DNA from: an uncultured Faecalibacterium sp. | GTDB taxonomy: Bacteria; Bacillota; Clostridia; Oscillospirales; Ruminococcaceae | Direction of reading: 5' to 3' | Assembly (NCBI GenBank): GCA_904394215.1 | Contig: CAJFNF010000010.1 | Coordinates: forward strand, 1 to 49,799 | DNA length: 49,799 bases | Shown here: positions 40,689 to 48,406 of the stretch, one piece after another | Position numbering within the stretch: position 1 is the stretch's first letter | Layout of the letters: each line of letters starts with the position of its first letter | The notes under the pieces: model-generated | What the model was told of the DNA's origin: nothing | Seen by the model: the letters and a program-made list of their open reading frames with translations, nothing else | Database searches by the model: none | Translations under genes and position numbers: made by a program

Positions 40689-41681
40689 ATGACCCAGGAA
40701 ACACTGCATCTGACCCAGGAATGGGACAAGACCTTCCCCCAGAGCGACAAGGTGGATCACCGGAAGGTGACCTTCCACAACCGCTACGGCATCACCCTGG
40801 CCGCCGACTTGTACCAGCCCAAAGGCGCCGCCGGCAGGCTGCCGGCCATCGCCGTCTGCGGCCCCTTCGGCGCCGTCAAGGAGCAGGCTTCGGGCCTGTA
40901 CGCCCAGACCATGGCCCAGCAGGGCTTTTTGACCCTGGCCTTTGACCCCTCCTTCACCGGCGAGAGCGGCGGCCAGCCCCGGTATATGGCCTCTCCCGAC
41001 ATCAACACCGAGGACTTCCAGGCTGCAGTGGACTTTCTGTCGGTGCAGGACAACGTGGACCCCGACAAGATCGGCATCATCGGCATCTGCGGCTGGGGCG
41101 GCCTGGCCCTGAACACCGCTGCCCTCGACACCCGGGTCAAGGCCACCGCGGCCTCCACCATGTACGATATGAGCCGGATCAATGCCAGGGGCTACTTTGA
41201 CGGCGAGGACAGCGAAGCGGCCCGCCACGCCAAACGGGAAGCCCTCAACGCCCAGCGCACCGCCGACTACCGCAGCGGCAGCTATGCCCTGGGCGGGGGC
41301 GTGGTGGACCCTCTGCCCCAGGACGCCCCCTTCTTTGTGAAGGACTACTACGCCTACTACAAGACCCCCCGGGGCTATCACCCCCGGTCCCTCAACTCCA
41401 ACGGGGGCTGGAACGTCATCGGCTGCATGTCCTTCCTGAACCAGCCCATCCTCCGGTACACCAACGAAATCCGCAGCGCCGTCCTGGTGATCCACGGCGA
41501 AAAGGCCCATTCCTGCTACATGAGCCGGGACGCCTTTGCCGCCATGATGGAGGGCAATCCCTGCCCCGACAACAAGGAACTGATGATCATTCCGGGGGCG
41601 GTCCACACCGATCTGTATGACCGGACCGACATCATCCCCTTCGGCCGCATCGCCGAATTTTTCCATAAATACCTGGGCTGA
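40689..41681 (+). CDS. Alpha/beta hydrolase with a Cys nucleophile
   Basis: A 330-residue cytosolic hydrolase of the dienelactone hydrolase/YcjY type. The nucleophile elbow G-I-C134-G-W-G-G carries Cys instead of Ser, as in dienelactone hydrolases. D-P-S-F-T-G-E-S-G-G, V-I-H-G-E-K-A-H-S and P-G-A-V-H-T-D-L-Y-D provide the strands and the likely His. The natural substrate is unknown. It follows the 80-residue protein and is probably controlled by the divergent LysR. CGGAGG lies 9 bases before the start. A strong terminator follows. Confidence 0.88.
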   Translation: MTQETLHLTQEWDKTFPQSDKVDHRKVTFHNRYGITLAADLYQPKGAAGRLPAIAVCGPFGAVKEQASGLYAQTMAQQGFLTLAFDPSFTGESGGQPRYMASPDINTEDFQAAVDFLSVQDNVDPDKIGIIGICGWGGLALNTAALDTRVKATAASTMYDMSRINARGYFDGEDSEAARHAKREALNAQRTADYRSGSYALGGGVVDPLPQDAPFFVKDYYAYYKTPRGYHPRSLNSNGGWNVIGCMSFLNQPILRYTNEIRSAVLVIHGEKAHSCYMSRDAFAAMMEGNPCPDNKELMIIPGAVHTDLYDRTDIIPFGRIAEFFHKYLG

Positions 41682-41685
41682 CGTG

Positions 41686-41722
41686 AAAAAGAGGGCAGGC
41701 CCCGCAGGGTCCGCCCTCTTTT
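41686..41722. terminator. Bidirectional terminator between the hydrolase and MATE (2)
   Basis: AAAAAGAGGGC and GCCCTCTTTT, with an inner GG-CC/GG-CC stem, give T runs on both strands. It serves the two convergent genes. Confidence 0.9.
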
Positions 41723-41732
41723 GTTTTGGATT

Positions 41733-43079
41733 TTATTCGGCCTGCCGGCGCCGGACAAAGACCTTCCGGCAGCAGATCTGCCAGCTGACCAGGGTGGCCA
41801 GCACCTCGGTGGCCCAGAAGGCGTGCCACACACCGTTCACGCCCCACAGCCGGCTCAAGACAAAGGCCGCCGGGATGATGCACAGCACATACCGCAGCAG
41901 GGAGATGACCAGGGAGGGGAAGCCCATTCCCAGCCCTTCCAGCACGCCGCAGGCGATCACCGACACCGCCGAGATAATGAATCCCAGGCTGATGATCCGC
42001 AGGGCGGCGCTGCCCGCCTGGATGGTCTGGGCATTGGCCGAGAACATCCCGACCAGCTGGCCCGGCACCGCCCAGCACAGCACCGTCCCCACCGCCATGA
42101 TGCCCGCCGAGAGGGCCAGGCCGGTAAAGAAGATCTTCCGCACCCGGCCGTATTCCCGGGCGCCGTAGTTGTAGCCCACAATGGGCCGCATCCCCTGCAC
42201 AATGCCGCTGGCCGGCAGATACAGGAAGGTTTGGAGCTTGTAGTAGACCCCCAGCACCAGCACATACAGCTCCCCATAGGCTGCCAGGATGATGTTCAGG
42301 CAGGAGATCAGCACCGAGGGCAGGGCCAGGTTCAGGGTGGCCGGCACCCCCACGGCATACATCTTCCGGGCGATGGCGGGATCTGCAATCTCCCGGTCAA
42401 ACCGGAGCCGCACCGGGATCTTCCCCGCCGCGTAGAGCATCAGGTAGACCACCAGGCTGAACGCCTGGCCCACGCCGGTGGCGATGGCCGCCCCCTCAAT
42501 CCCCATGGCCGGGATGGGCCCCCAGCCGAAGATCAGCACCGGGTCCAGCACAATGTTGGTGACACAGCCGGACAGCATGCACACCATGGTCATCATCATC
42601 TTGCCGGTGGCCTGGCAGATCTTCTCCATGGACATGGCGGCAGCGATCACAACCGAGAAGGCGAAGGCGATCCGGGAATACCGGACCCCCAGGTCAATGA
42701 CCACCTCATCGGTGGTGAACATCCCCAGAAAGGCGGGCATCACCGGGATGCACACCGCCGTCAGCACCAGGCCGTGAAGGCCGTTCCATAAGATGCTCTG
42801 GGAGGCGGCCGCCGTGACCTTCCGGCTGTCCTGGGCCCCCAGGTAAAAGGAAATGACCGCGTTGGCCCCCACCGAAAAGCCGATGGCCACTGCGTTGATT
42901 AAATTCTGGACCGGGTAGACCAGGGAAAGGGCGGTCATGGCGCTTTCGCTGATCTGGGCTACGTAATAGCTGTCCACGATGTTGTACAAAGACGACACCA
43001 GCATGGACAGCACCATGGGCAATGACATGGACAGCACCAGCGGCAGGACCGGTCTTGTTTTCATAAAGTTCTGCTGCAT
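41733..43079 (-). CDS. MATE-family efflux transporter (2)
   Basis: A 448-residue twelve-helix MATE protein with S-M-L-V-S-S-L-Y-N-I-V-D-S-Y-Y-V-A-Q in the first helix and G-A-N-A-V-I-S-F-Y-L-G. It is only moderately like the other MATE at 37259 and belongs to the NorM/DinF-like group. ATG 43079 follows AGAGG by 6 bases; the longer open frame lacks similarity. It has a consensus promoter (43190-43218) and is divergent from an NADPH-dependent flavin reductase, hinting at a joint role against redox-active compounds. Confidence 0.93.
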   Translation of the reverse strand: MQQNFMKTRPVLPLVLSMSLPMVLSMLVSSLYNIVDSYYVAQISESAMTALSLVYPVQNLINAVAIGFSVGANAVISFYLGAQDSRKVTAAASQSILWNGLHGLVLTAVCIPVMPAFLGMFTTDEVVIDLGVRYSRIAFAFSVVIAAAMSMEKICQATGKMMMTMVCMLSGCVTNIVLDPVLIFGWGPIPAMGIEGAAIATGVGQAFSLVVYLMLYAAGKIPVRLRFDREIADPAIARKMYAVGVPATLNLALPSVLISCLNIILAAYGELYVLVLGVYYKLQTFLYLPASGIVQGMRPIVGYNYGAREYGRVRKIFFTGLALSAGIMAVGTVLCWAVPGQLVGMFSANAQTIQAGSAALRIISLGFIISAVSVIACGVLEGLGMGFPSLVISLLRYVLCIIPAAFVLSRLWGVNGVWHAFWATEVLATLVSWQICCRKVFVRRRQAE

Positions 43080-43189
43080 TGAGTTCCTCTGCTTTCTTTC
43101 CTCTATTTTCACATATAAGCGCACAAAAAAAGCCATATCCTTCCCGTTTGTATCAGAAACAGGACAAAGATATAGCTTTCGCGTCTGGT

Positions 43190-43218
43190 ATTATAATATA
43201 CGCCGGGCCGGTTGTCAA
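43190..43218 (-). promoter_or_regulatory. Consensus promoter of MATE (2)
   Basis: On the minus strand TTGACA (43218-43213), exactly 17 bases, TATAAT (43195-43190): a full sigma-A consensus, one of the strongest in the window. Confidence 0.9.
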
Positions 43219-43251
43219 GTTCCAAATCCTGGAAAACCCGCCTTCTTTCTT

Positions 43252-43274
43252 TCCCGGCCGGGCCGTGCTATAAT
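43252..43274 (+). promoter_or_regulatory. Extended -10 promoter of the flavin reductase gene
   Basis: TGC-TATAAT ends at 43274. The -35 (about 43246-43251, TTCTTT) is weak. It is divergent from the MATE (2) promoter about 50 bases away. Confidence 0.55.
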
Positions 43275-43362
43275 AGAAAAAACAGCTGATCCCGGCCCGG
43301 GCCCTGGCTTTTGGCCCGCCCGGCCGCATACACTGTATCAAAACAAGCGAGGTGTACTTATC

Positions 43363-43980
43363 ATGAAAGTTCTGATGATCAACGGCAGCCCCCGGGTGGG
43401 CGGCAATACTTCCATCGCCCTGCAGGAGATGGAAAAGATTTTCGCCCAGGAGGGCATCGAAGTGGAGACCGTCCAGGTGGGCAACCAGGCCATCCGGGGC
43501 TGCATCGCCTGCGGCACCTGCGCCAAGCAGGGCAAGTGCGTCTTTGATGACGCCGTCAACGCGGTGGCCCCCAAGTTCGAGGCCTGCGACGGCCTGGTGA
43601 TCGCTTCCCCGGTGTACTACGCATCTGCCAACGGCACCCTGATCTCCTTCCTGGACCGGCTGTTCTACAGCACCCATTTCAGCAAAACCATGAAGGTGGG
43701 CGCCAGCGTGGTGGTGGCCCGCCGCGGCGGCCTGTCCTCCACCTTTGACGAGCTGAACAAATACTTCACCGACGCCGGGATGCCGGTGGCCTCCAGCCAG
43801 TACTGGAACAGCGTCCACGGCCGCGCCGCCGGCGAGGCCACCCAGGATGCCGAGGGCCTCCAGACCATGCGGACCCTGGCCCGGAATATGGCCTTCCTGA
43901 TGAAGAGCATCGCCCTGGGCAAGGAGAAATTCGGCCTGCCCGAGACCGAGCCCGTCCAGCGCACCAGCTTCATCCGCTGA
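43363..43980 (+). CDS. NADPH-dependent FMN reductase/flavodoxin-like protein
   Basis: A 205-residue flavoprotein of the NADPH-dependent FMN reductase family. I-N-G-S-P-R-V-G-G-N-T-S (7-18) binds the FMN phosphate. C-I-A-C-G-T-C-A-K-Q-G-K-C with four cysteines resembles iron-sulfur flavoprotein-like members. S-P-V-Y-Y-A-S-A-N-G-T is the second flavin loop. It probably reduces quinones, flavins or nitro compounds. Start 43363 follows GCGAGGT. It is divergent from MATE (2) and ends at a strong terminator. Confidence 0.92.
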   Translation: MKVLMINGSPRVGGNTSIALQEMEKIFAQEGIEVETVQVGNQAIRGCIACGTCAKQGKCVFDDAVNAVAPKFEACDGLVIASPVYYASANGTLISFLDRLFYSTHFSKTMKVGASVVVARRGGLSSTFDELNKYFTDAGMPVASSQYWNSVHGRAAGEATQDAEGLQTMRTLARNMAFLMKSIALGKEKFGLPETEPVQRTSFIR

Positions 43981-44002
43981 TCTTCCCCCAGCCGTTTCAC
44001 AG

Positions 44003-44030
44003 GGCCTGCCCGCAGGGGCAGGCCTTTTTT
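44003..44030 (+). terminator. Terminator after the flavin reductase gene
   Basis: GGCCTGCCC-4-GGGCAGGCC, a perfect 9-bp stem, then TTTTTT. A TTGACA (44036-44041) with TATCGT 18 bases later, just beyond, may start the dus transcript. Confidence 0.9.
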
Positions 44031-44095
44031 GCGCCTTGACAAAGGGGCTTTTGGTATGCTATCGTGTCATCGAACAACACAAAAGGAGACCATTT

Positions 44096-45034
44096 ATGCG
44101 CTACGATGCAGCCCCCATGGAGGGCCTCACCGACCGGGTCTGGCGGCAGGCCCATCAGCACTATTTCGGCGGGGCCGACCGGTATTATGCACCCTTTATC
44201 TCCCCGCCCGAGAACCGGGTTCCCATCAAGAAAAAGATGGCCGAGCTGGCGCCGGAGGCAAACCCCGGCGCCCCGGTGATCCCCCAGCTGCTGGCCAAGG
44301 ACGGCAGCCTGGCGGCCTGGATGATCGGCCTGCTGCGGCGGGAAATGGGCTACACCGAAGTCAACCTCAACCTGGGCTGTCCCTCCGGCACCGTCACCGC
44401 CAAGGGCAAGGGCTCGGGGATGCTGCGGGACCTGGAAGCCCTGGACCGGTTTCTCTACACCGTATTCGATGAGGCCGGCGGGCCCATCTCGGTGAAAACC
44501 CGGATCGGGGTGGAACGCCCCGAGGAGTTCGGCCCCATCCTGGAAGTCTACAACCGCTACCCCCTGGCGGAACTGATCATCCATCCCCGGGTGATGCGCC
44601 AGCTCTACCGGGGCCAGGCCGACCGGGCCGCCTTTGCCGCCGCCCTGCCCGCCTGCAAATGCCCCGTTTGCTACAATGGGGACATCACCACCCCCCAGGA
44701 CCTGACCGCCCTGGAAGCTGCCTGGCCCCAGCTGGCCGGCCTGATGGCGGGCCGGGGACTGATCGCCAACCCCGCCCTGTTCCGGATGGCCCGGGGCGGC
44801 GCCGCCCCCTCCAAGGAGGAGCTGCGGGGGTACCTCACCCAGCTGTACACCGGCTACACCGCCGCCTTCGGCAGCGCCCCTGCGGCCATCAGCCGGATGA
44901 AGGGCTTCTGGCACGAGTGCATCGGCCTCTTTGCAGGCACCGAAAAACTGGAAAAACAGCTGCGCAAACTGCGGGAGCCCTGGGAATATGAGGTGACGGT
45001 GGACCAGATCTTCACCCTGCCCCTGCGGGGATAA
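44096..45034 (+). CDS. tRNA-dihydrouridine synthase
   Basis: A 312-residue flavoenzyme that reduces uridines in the tRNA D-loop. The TIM barrel starts A-A-P-M-E-G-L-T-D. The catalytic Cys95 is in N-L-N-L-G-C-P-S-G-T-V-T-A-K-G-K-G-S-G, and the FMN-binding Y-N-G-D-I and G-R-G-L-I-A-N-P are present. The subgroup (DusA/B/C-like) cannot be fixed from sequence alone. The AAAAGGAG site sits 9 bases upstream. A minus-strand terminator for ireB lies directly downstream. Confidence 0.94.
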   Translation: MRYDAAPMEGLTDRVWRQAHQHYFGGADRYYAPFISPPENRVPIKKKMAELAPEANPGAPVIPQLLAKDGSLAAWMIGLLRREMGYTEVNLNLGCPSGTVTAKGKGSGMLRDLEALDRFLYTVFDEAGGPISVKTRIGVERPEEFGPILEVYNRYPLAELIIHPRVMRQLYRGQADRAAFAAALPACKCPVCYNGDITTPQDLTALEAAWPQLAGLMAGRGLIANPALFRMARGGAAPSKEELRGYLTQLYTGYTAAFGSAPAAISRMKGFWHECIGLFAGTEKLEKQLRKLREPWEYEVTVDQIFTLPLRG

Positions 45035-45036
45035 CA

Positions 45037-45070
45037 CAAAAGCCCGCCGCCCCTTGCGGGGCCGGCGGGC
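45037..45070 (-). terminator. Terminator of ireB
   Basis: Read on the minus strand, GCCCGCCG...CGGCGGGC runs into TTTTGTG. It lies between the convergent dus and ireB genes and has no T run for the plus strand. Confidence 0.75.
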
Positions 45071-45084
45071 CGGAACAGATCAGA

Positions 45085-45330
45085 TCAGACGTCCAGGTAA
45101 TTGCGCAGCAGAGCCTGCAGCAGGTCATCCCGATCCACCTTGCGGATCAGGGAGCGTGCGCCGTTGTGGGTGGTAATGTAGGTAGGGTCTTCCGACAAAA
45201 TATAGCCCACCAGCTGATTGACCGGGTTGTATCCCTTCTCTTTCAGGGCAGCATACACTTGCTGCAAAATCTCGCGGATCTGCTCGTCCTTCTCATCGTG
45301 GATCGAAAAGATAGCAGTAGGTTCACTCAT
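45085..45330 (-). CDS. IreB/UPF0297-family regulatory protein
   Basis: An 81-residue member of the UPF0297/IreB family: [46 protein letters not shown]. In Enterococcus, IreB is phosphorylated by the PASTA kinase IreK near its N-terminus and modulates cephalosporin resistance. A Thr at position 5 is present here. The family usually lies with yrrK and yrzB; here it is alone between dus and acpS. ATG 45330 follows GGGAG. Confidence 0.93.
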   Translation of the reverse strand: MSEPTAIFSIHDEKDEQIREILQQVYAALKEKGYNPVNQLVGYILSEDPTYITTHNGARSLIRKVDRDDLLQALLRNYLDV

Positions 45331-45405
45331 ATACAATCCACTCCCTTCTGCTTTGTCAGCACAAAGCGTTCTGCGGCCAGGAGCCGCCGCACGAATACTT
45401 CTTTT

Positions 45406-45434
45406 ATTCTACACGAATCAAGGCCAAACTTCAA
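45406..45434 (-). promoter_or_regulatory. Promoter of ireB
   Basis: On the minus strand TTGAAG (45434-45429), a 17-base spacer, TAGAAT (45411-45406). Confidence 0.55.
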
Positions 45435-45459
45435 GTATAGATCCAAATATTTACAAATC

Positions 45460-45502
45460 GGCGGCCCAAAAAGTGGCTCAAAGGCCAATCTTTTGGGCCG
45501 CC
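45460..45502. repeat. 12-bp perfect inverted repeat between ireB and acpS
   Basis: GGCGGCCCAAAA (45460-45471) and TTTTGGGCCGCC (45491-45502) around a 19-base loop that contains a further GGC/GCC pair. There is no T run on the plus strand. It lies in the acpS leader and may be regulatory or a dispersed palindrome. Confidence 0.6.
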
Positions 45503-45612
45503 CCGGGCCTTTTCAACCGATCCATCGGCCTCCCGGTGGGGATGCATCCCTTTTTGGAGCCGTTTTCCGGTTTGTGACAGTGCCGGCCGCCGGCCGGGGA
45601 AGGAGGAACAGC

Positions 45613-46035
45613 ATGATCTTTGGCATCGGGTGCGACCTGTGCGCCATCCCCCGGATGGAAAAAAGCCTTGCCGGCCCCCACGGGGCCGCCTTTGGCCGGC
45701 GGGTGTTCGGCCCGGAGGAGCGGCTGGCCCTGGGGCTGGACCCGGAGCACCCTTCTCCCCTGACTGCCCATCGCATCGCCAGCGCTGCCGCCGACTTTGC
45801 CGCCAAGGAAGCCTTTTTGAAGGCGGCGGGCACCGGCCTGGCCGGGCCTTTTTCCCTGTCCGAGATCCAGGCTGTCCGGCTGGACTCCGGGGCCCCGGCC
45901 TACCGGTTCTCGGGCCGCACCGCCGCCTGGGTGGAAGAGCGGTATCTGACCGCCCATCTCACCCTGAGCCACGACGGCGGGGTGGCCATGGCGGTCTGCC
46001 TGCTGGAAAAAATGGAAGCCTCCTGCATAAGATAA
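45613..46035 (+). CDS. acpS: Holo-[acyl-carrier-protein] synthase
   Basis: A 140-residue phosphopantetheinyl transferase moving the arm from CoA to apo-ACP. G-I-G-C-D8-L-C-A-I-P-R-M and F-A-A-K-E66-A-F-L-K-A-A-G-T-G give the Mg-binding Asp and Glu. It is slightly longer than the usual 120 residues because of an insert at about 40-52. A strong AGGAGG lies 6 bases before the ATG. In Bacillus, acpS lies near alr and the mazEF (ndoAI-ndoA) genes; here mazF follows directly. Confidence 0.95.
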   Translation: MIFGIGCDLCAIPRMEKSLAGPHGAAFGRRVFGPEERLALGLDPEHPSPLTAHRIASAAADFAAKEAFLKAAGTGLAGPFSLSEIQAVRLDSGAPAYRFSGRTAAWVEERYLTAHLTLSHDGGVAMAVCLLEKMEASCIR

Positions 46036-46171
46036 ACCAACGGCGTCTCTGCATAGGCCGCAGCGGTTTGGGGCATACTCCTGATGACAACCCAAGGGCT
46101 GCGGGCCGCTGGCACGCCGGCACATAGAGCGGCCAGACACCGCGCCCCCCAATCTGCAAGGAGGGAGTTCC

Positions 46172-46522
46172 ATGGAGGTACACAGAGGAGAAGTTTTCTA
46201 TGCCGACTTATCACCTGTTGTCGGCTCAGAGCAGGGCGGCGTCCGCCCCGTATTGATTGTCCAGAACGAGATCGGCAACCGGCACAGCCCGACCGTGATC
46301 GCAGCGGCCATTACATCCCGGCTGGATAAGACCCGGCTGCCCACCCATATCAACATCCGGGCGGTGGACACCGGTCTGGCCAAGGACAGCGTGGTTCTGC
46401 TGGAGCAGATCCGCACCCTGGATAAGCACCGGCTCCGCCAGCGGGCGGGGCAGATCACCGCCGAAGACCAGAAACGGGTCAACCAGGCCCTGGATGTCAG
46501 CCTGGGGCTCAACGGCTATTGA
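46172..46522 (+). CDS. MazF/PemK-family mRNA interferase (EndoA type)
   Basis: A 116-residue MazF toxin. R-G-E-V-F-Y-A-D-L-S-P-V-V-G-S-E-Q-G-G-V-R-P-V-L-I-V-Q-N at the N-terminus and V-D-T-G-L-A-K-D-S-V-V-L-L-E-Q-I-R-T-L-D match B. subtilis EndoA, a U^ACAU-type endoribonuclease. The catalytic-type Arg and Thr/Ser (R25-P, and S in I-T-S-R) are present. No antitoxin frame lies in the 136 bases before it or after it. AGGAGGGAG precedes the ATG. Either the antitoxin is distant or this member acts as a regulatory RNase. Confidence 0.93.
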   Translation: MEVHRGEVFYADLSPVVGSEQGGVRPVLIVQNEIGNRHSPTVIAAAITSRLDKTRLPTHINIRAVDTGLAKDSVVLLEQIRTLDKHRLRQRAGQITAEDQKRVNQALDVSLGLNGY

Positions 46523-46556
46523 GCTCGATGGCGGCCTTCCAAACCCGCCAACCCAT

Positions 46557-46598
46557 AAAAAATCCCCGCCGGACCTCTGGGCCCTGGCGGGGATTTTT
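46557..46598. terminator. Bidirectional terminator after mazF
   Basis: AAAAAATCCCCGCC and GGCGGGGATTTTT with an inner GGNCC/GGNCC element. T runs occur on both strands. Confidence 0.9.
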
Positions 46599-46607
46599 CA
46601 TGGCTGC

Positions 46608-46635
46608 AAAAAACCCCGGAACCTGCGTTCCGGGG
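46608..46635 (-). terminator. Terminator of the tRNA-Val gene
   Basis: CCCCGGAAC-4-GTTCCGGGG, a perfect 9-bp stem, with TTTTTT on the minus strand. It begins only 2 bases beyond the encoded CCA. Confidence 0.92.
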
Positions 46636-46637
46636 TG

Positions 46638-46713
46638 TGGTGGACGGTACAGGACTCGAACCTGTGACCTCCTGCACGTCAAGCAGATGCTCTACCAGCT
46701 GAGCTAACCGTCC
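46638..46713 (-). tRNA. tRNA-Val (anticodon GAC)
   Basis: A full cloverleaf on the minus strand: acceptor GGACGGT/ACCGTCC, D-arm GCTC...GAGC, anticodon stem TCTGC/GCAGG (one T-G pair) around loop TTGACGT, five-base variable loop, and T-arm ACAGG-TTCGAGT-CCTGT. Positions 34-36 are GAC, reading GUC/GUU Val codons. The 3' ACCA (discriminator A plus CCA) is encoded. It is a single gene lying between murC and mazF, with its own terminator. Confidence 0.96.
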
Positions 46714-46796
46714 AAAGTGTCTCGCGACTTGGATATAATACCACACTTTGACGGGAAATGCAAGAGGTTTTTGCAATTTTTTCGGGAAAGGCCGGC

Positions 46797-48176
46797 TCAG
46801 CCCTCCTGGACCATCATCCGGGCGGCCTTGTAGATGTCGCCGCAGCCCAGAGTGACCACCAGGTCGCCCTCCCGGGCGTTGTCCTTCACCCACTGGGCGG
46901 CCTCCTTCAGGCCGTCCACCAGCACCGAGCCGGGCACCTTTTCGGCCAGCATGGCGCTGTTGATGGTGGGGTCAAAGGGTTCCCGGCTGCCCAGGATGGG
47001 GGTCAGCACGGCGATGTCCGCCAGCTTCAGCACGTCTACAAAATCATCCAGCAGCATCTTGGTACGGCTGTATGTAAACGGCTGATGAACGGCGATCAGG
47101 CGTTTATAGCCCAGTTCCTTGGCGGTGGTCAGGGTAGCCCGCATCTCGGTGGGGTGGTGGGCATAATCATCCACCACCACAGCGCCGTTGCACTCGCCGT
47201 AGACTTCGAAGCGGCGGCAGGCGCCCTTGAAGGACAGCAGCGCGTTGGCGCACTGCTCCACCGTCAGCCCCATGGACAGGCAGACCGAGCACATGGCCAG
47301 GGCGTTGTAGATATTGTGGTAGCCCGGCACAGCCAGCTTGATGTGGCCCTGGGCATGGTCCCAGGTTTCCAGATCGAACTCATAGAAGCCGGGGCGGTAT
47401 TCCTGGACGTTGACAGCCCGGTAGTCCGCCTCGTTGTGGATGGCAAAGGTGCGGACCCGGCGCTGAAGGGTGAACATGACGTCCATGGTGTTCTTGTCGT
47501 CGGCGTTGGCGAAGATCATGAACCGGGTCATCAGGCAGAACCGCTTGAAGGCAAACTTCAGCTCGCCCATGCTGCCGTAATAATCCAGATGATCGTTGTC
47601 GATGTTCAGCACCACCGACAGATAGGGGGTCAGCTTGAGGAAGGTCTCGGCGTATTCGCAGGCCTCCACCACAATGTCGTCTCCCTTGCCGGCCTTGCCG
47701 TAGCCGCCGATCAAGGGGAGCTTGCCGCCGATGACGGCGCTGGGGTCGCAGCCTGCCAGCTCCAGGGCGGTGGTGATCATGGAAGTGGTGGTGGTCTTGC
47801 CGTGGGTGCCCGAGACGCAGATGCTGTTCTTGTACAGGCGGCTCACATAGCCCAACAGGACGCTGCGCTCCACCGTGGGGATGCCATAGCTCTCAGCGGC
47901 GGCCCGCTCCACATTGTCCTTGGCAATGGCAGCAGAATAGACCACCATATCAGCACCCACCACATTGGCGGCACTGTGGCCCAGGGTGACCTTGATGCCC
48001 ATTTCCCGCTCGGAGCGGATGGTGCTGCCGTCCAGCACGTCGCTGCCCGAAATCTCATAGCCTTTGGCCGCCAGGATCTGGATCAGCGGGTACATGCCGC
48101 TGCCGCCGCAGCCAATGAAGTGAATCTTTTTGACATGATCCAGCAGGTGCTGGTCATAATCACTGAATATGCTCAT
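46797..48176 (-). CDS. murC: UDP-N-acetylmuramate--L-alanine ligase
   Basis: A 459-residue Mur ligase that adds L-Ala to UDP-MurNAc in the cytosol. The N-terminal Rossmann domain has I-H-F-I-G-C-G-G-S-G-M. The ATP loop is S-G-T-H-G-K-T-T-T-T (about 120-128). N-I-D-N-D-H-L-D-Y-Y and V-V-D-D-Y-A-H-H-P-T-E are MurC signatures. It stands apart from the main division/cell-wall cluster, a layout also seen in other Firmicutes. A TATAAT at 48285-48280 on the minus strand, with a weak -35, is its likely promoter. Confidence 0.97.
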   Translation of the reverse strand: MSIFSDYDQHLLDHVKKIHFIGCGGSGMYPLIQILAAKGYEISGSDVLDGSTIRSEREMGIKVTLGHSAANVVGADMVVYSAAIAKDNVERAAAESYGIPTVERSVLLGYVSRLYKNSICVSGTHGKTTTTSMITTALELAGCDPSAVIGGKLPLIGGYGKAGKGDDIVVEACEYAETFLKLTPYLSVVLNIDNDHLDYYGSMGELKFAFKRFCLMTRFMIFANADDKNTMDVMFTLQRRVRTFAIHNEADYRAVNVQEYRPGFYEFDLETWDHAQGHIKLAVPGYHNIYNALAMCSVCLSMGLTVEQCANALLSFKGACRRFEVYGECNGAVVVDDYAHHPTEMRATLTTAKELGYKRLIAVHQPFTYSRTKMLLDDFVDVLKLADIAVLTPILGSREPFDPTINSAMLAEKVPGSVLVDGLKEAAQWVKDNAREGDLVVTLGCGDIYKAARMMVQEG

Positions 48177-48406
48177 AAAGGCTTACCTCCCTAGATACGC
48201 GGCCCGTCCGGCCGGAAAAAGTCCCGAGCCGGATTCCACACTTCCCCCAGGACACAATGATGCATTGTTGGTATTCTTTATTATAGTATTTTTGCCGGAT
48301 GAAATAAACAGTTCCCTGCCATTTTTGAAAAAAAGCCGGAAATCATTTTTCATTTTTGTAGGATGCTCCAACCGCATCCGGCTGTCCGGGCGGGTCACAG
48401 CAGGGG

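Noticed and set aside
46084..46329. An 81-codon frame before mazF as the missing antitoxin
   Set aside because: It overlaps mazF in another frame, is Arg/Pro-rich like other shadows, lacks a ribosome site and shows no MazE-like pattern.
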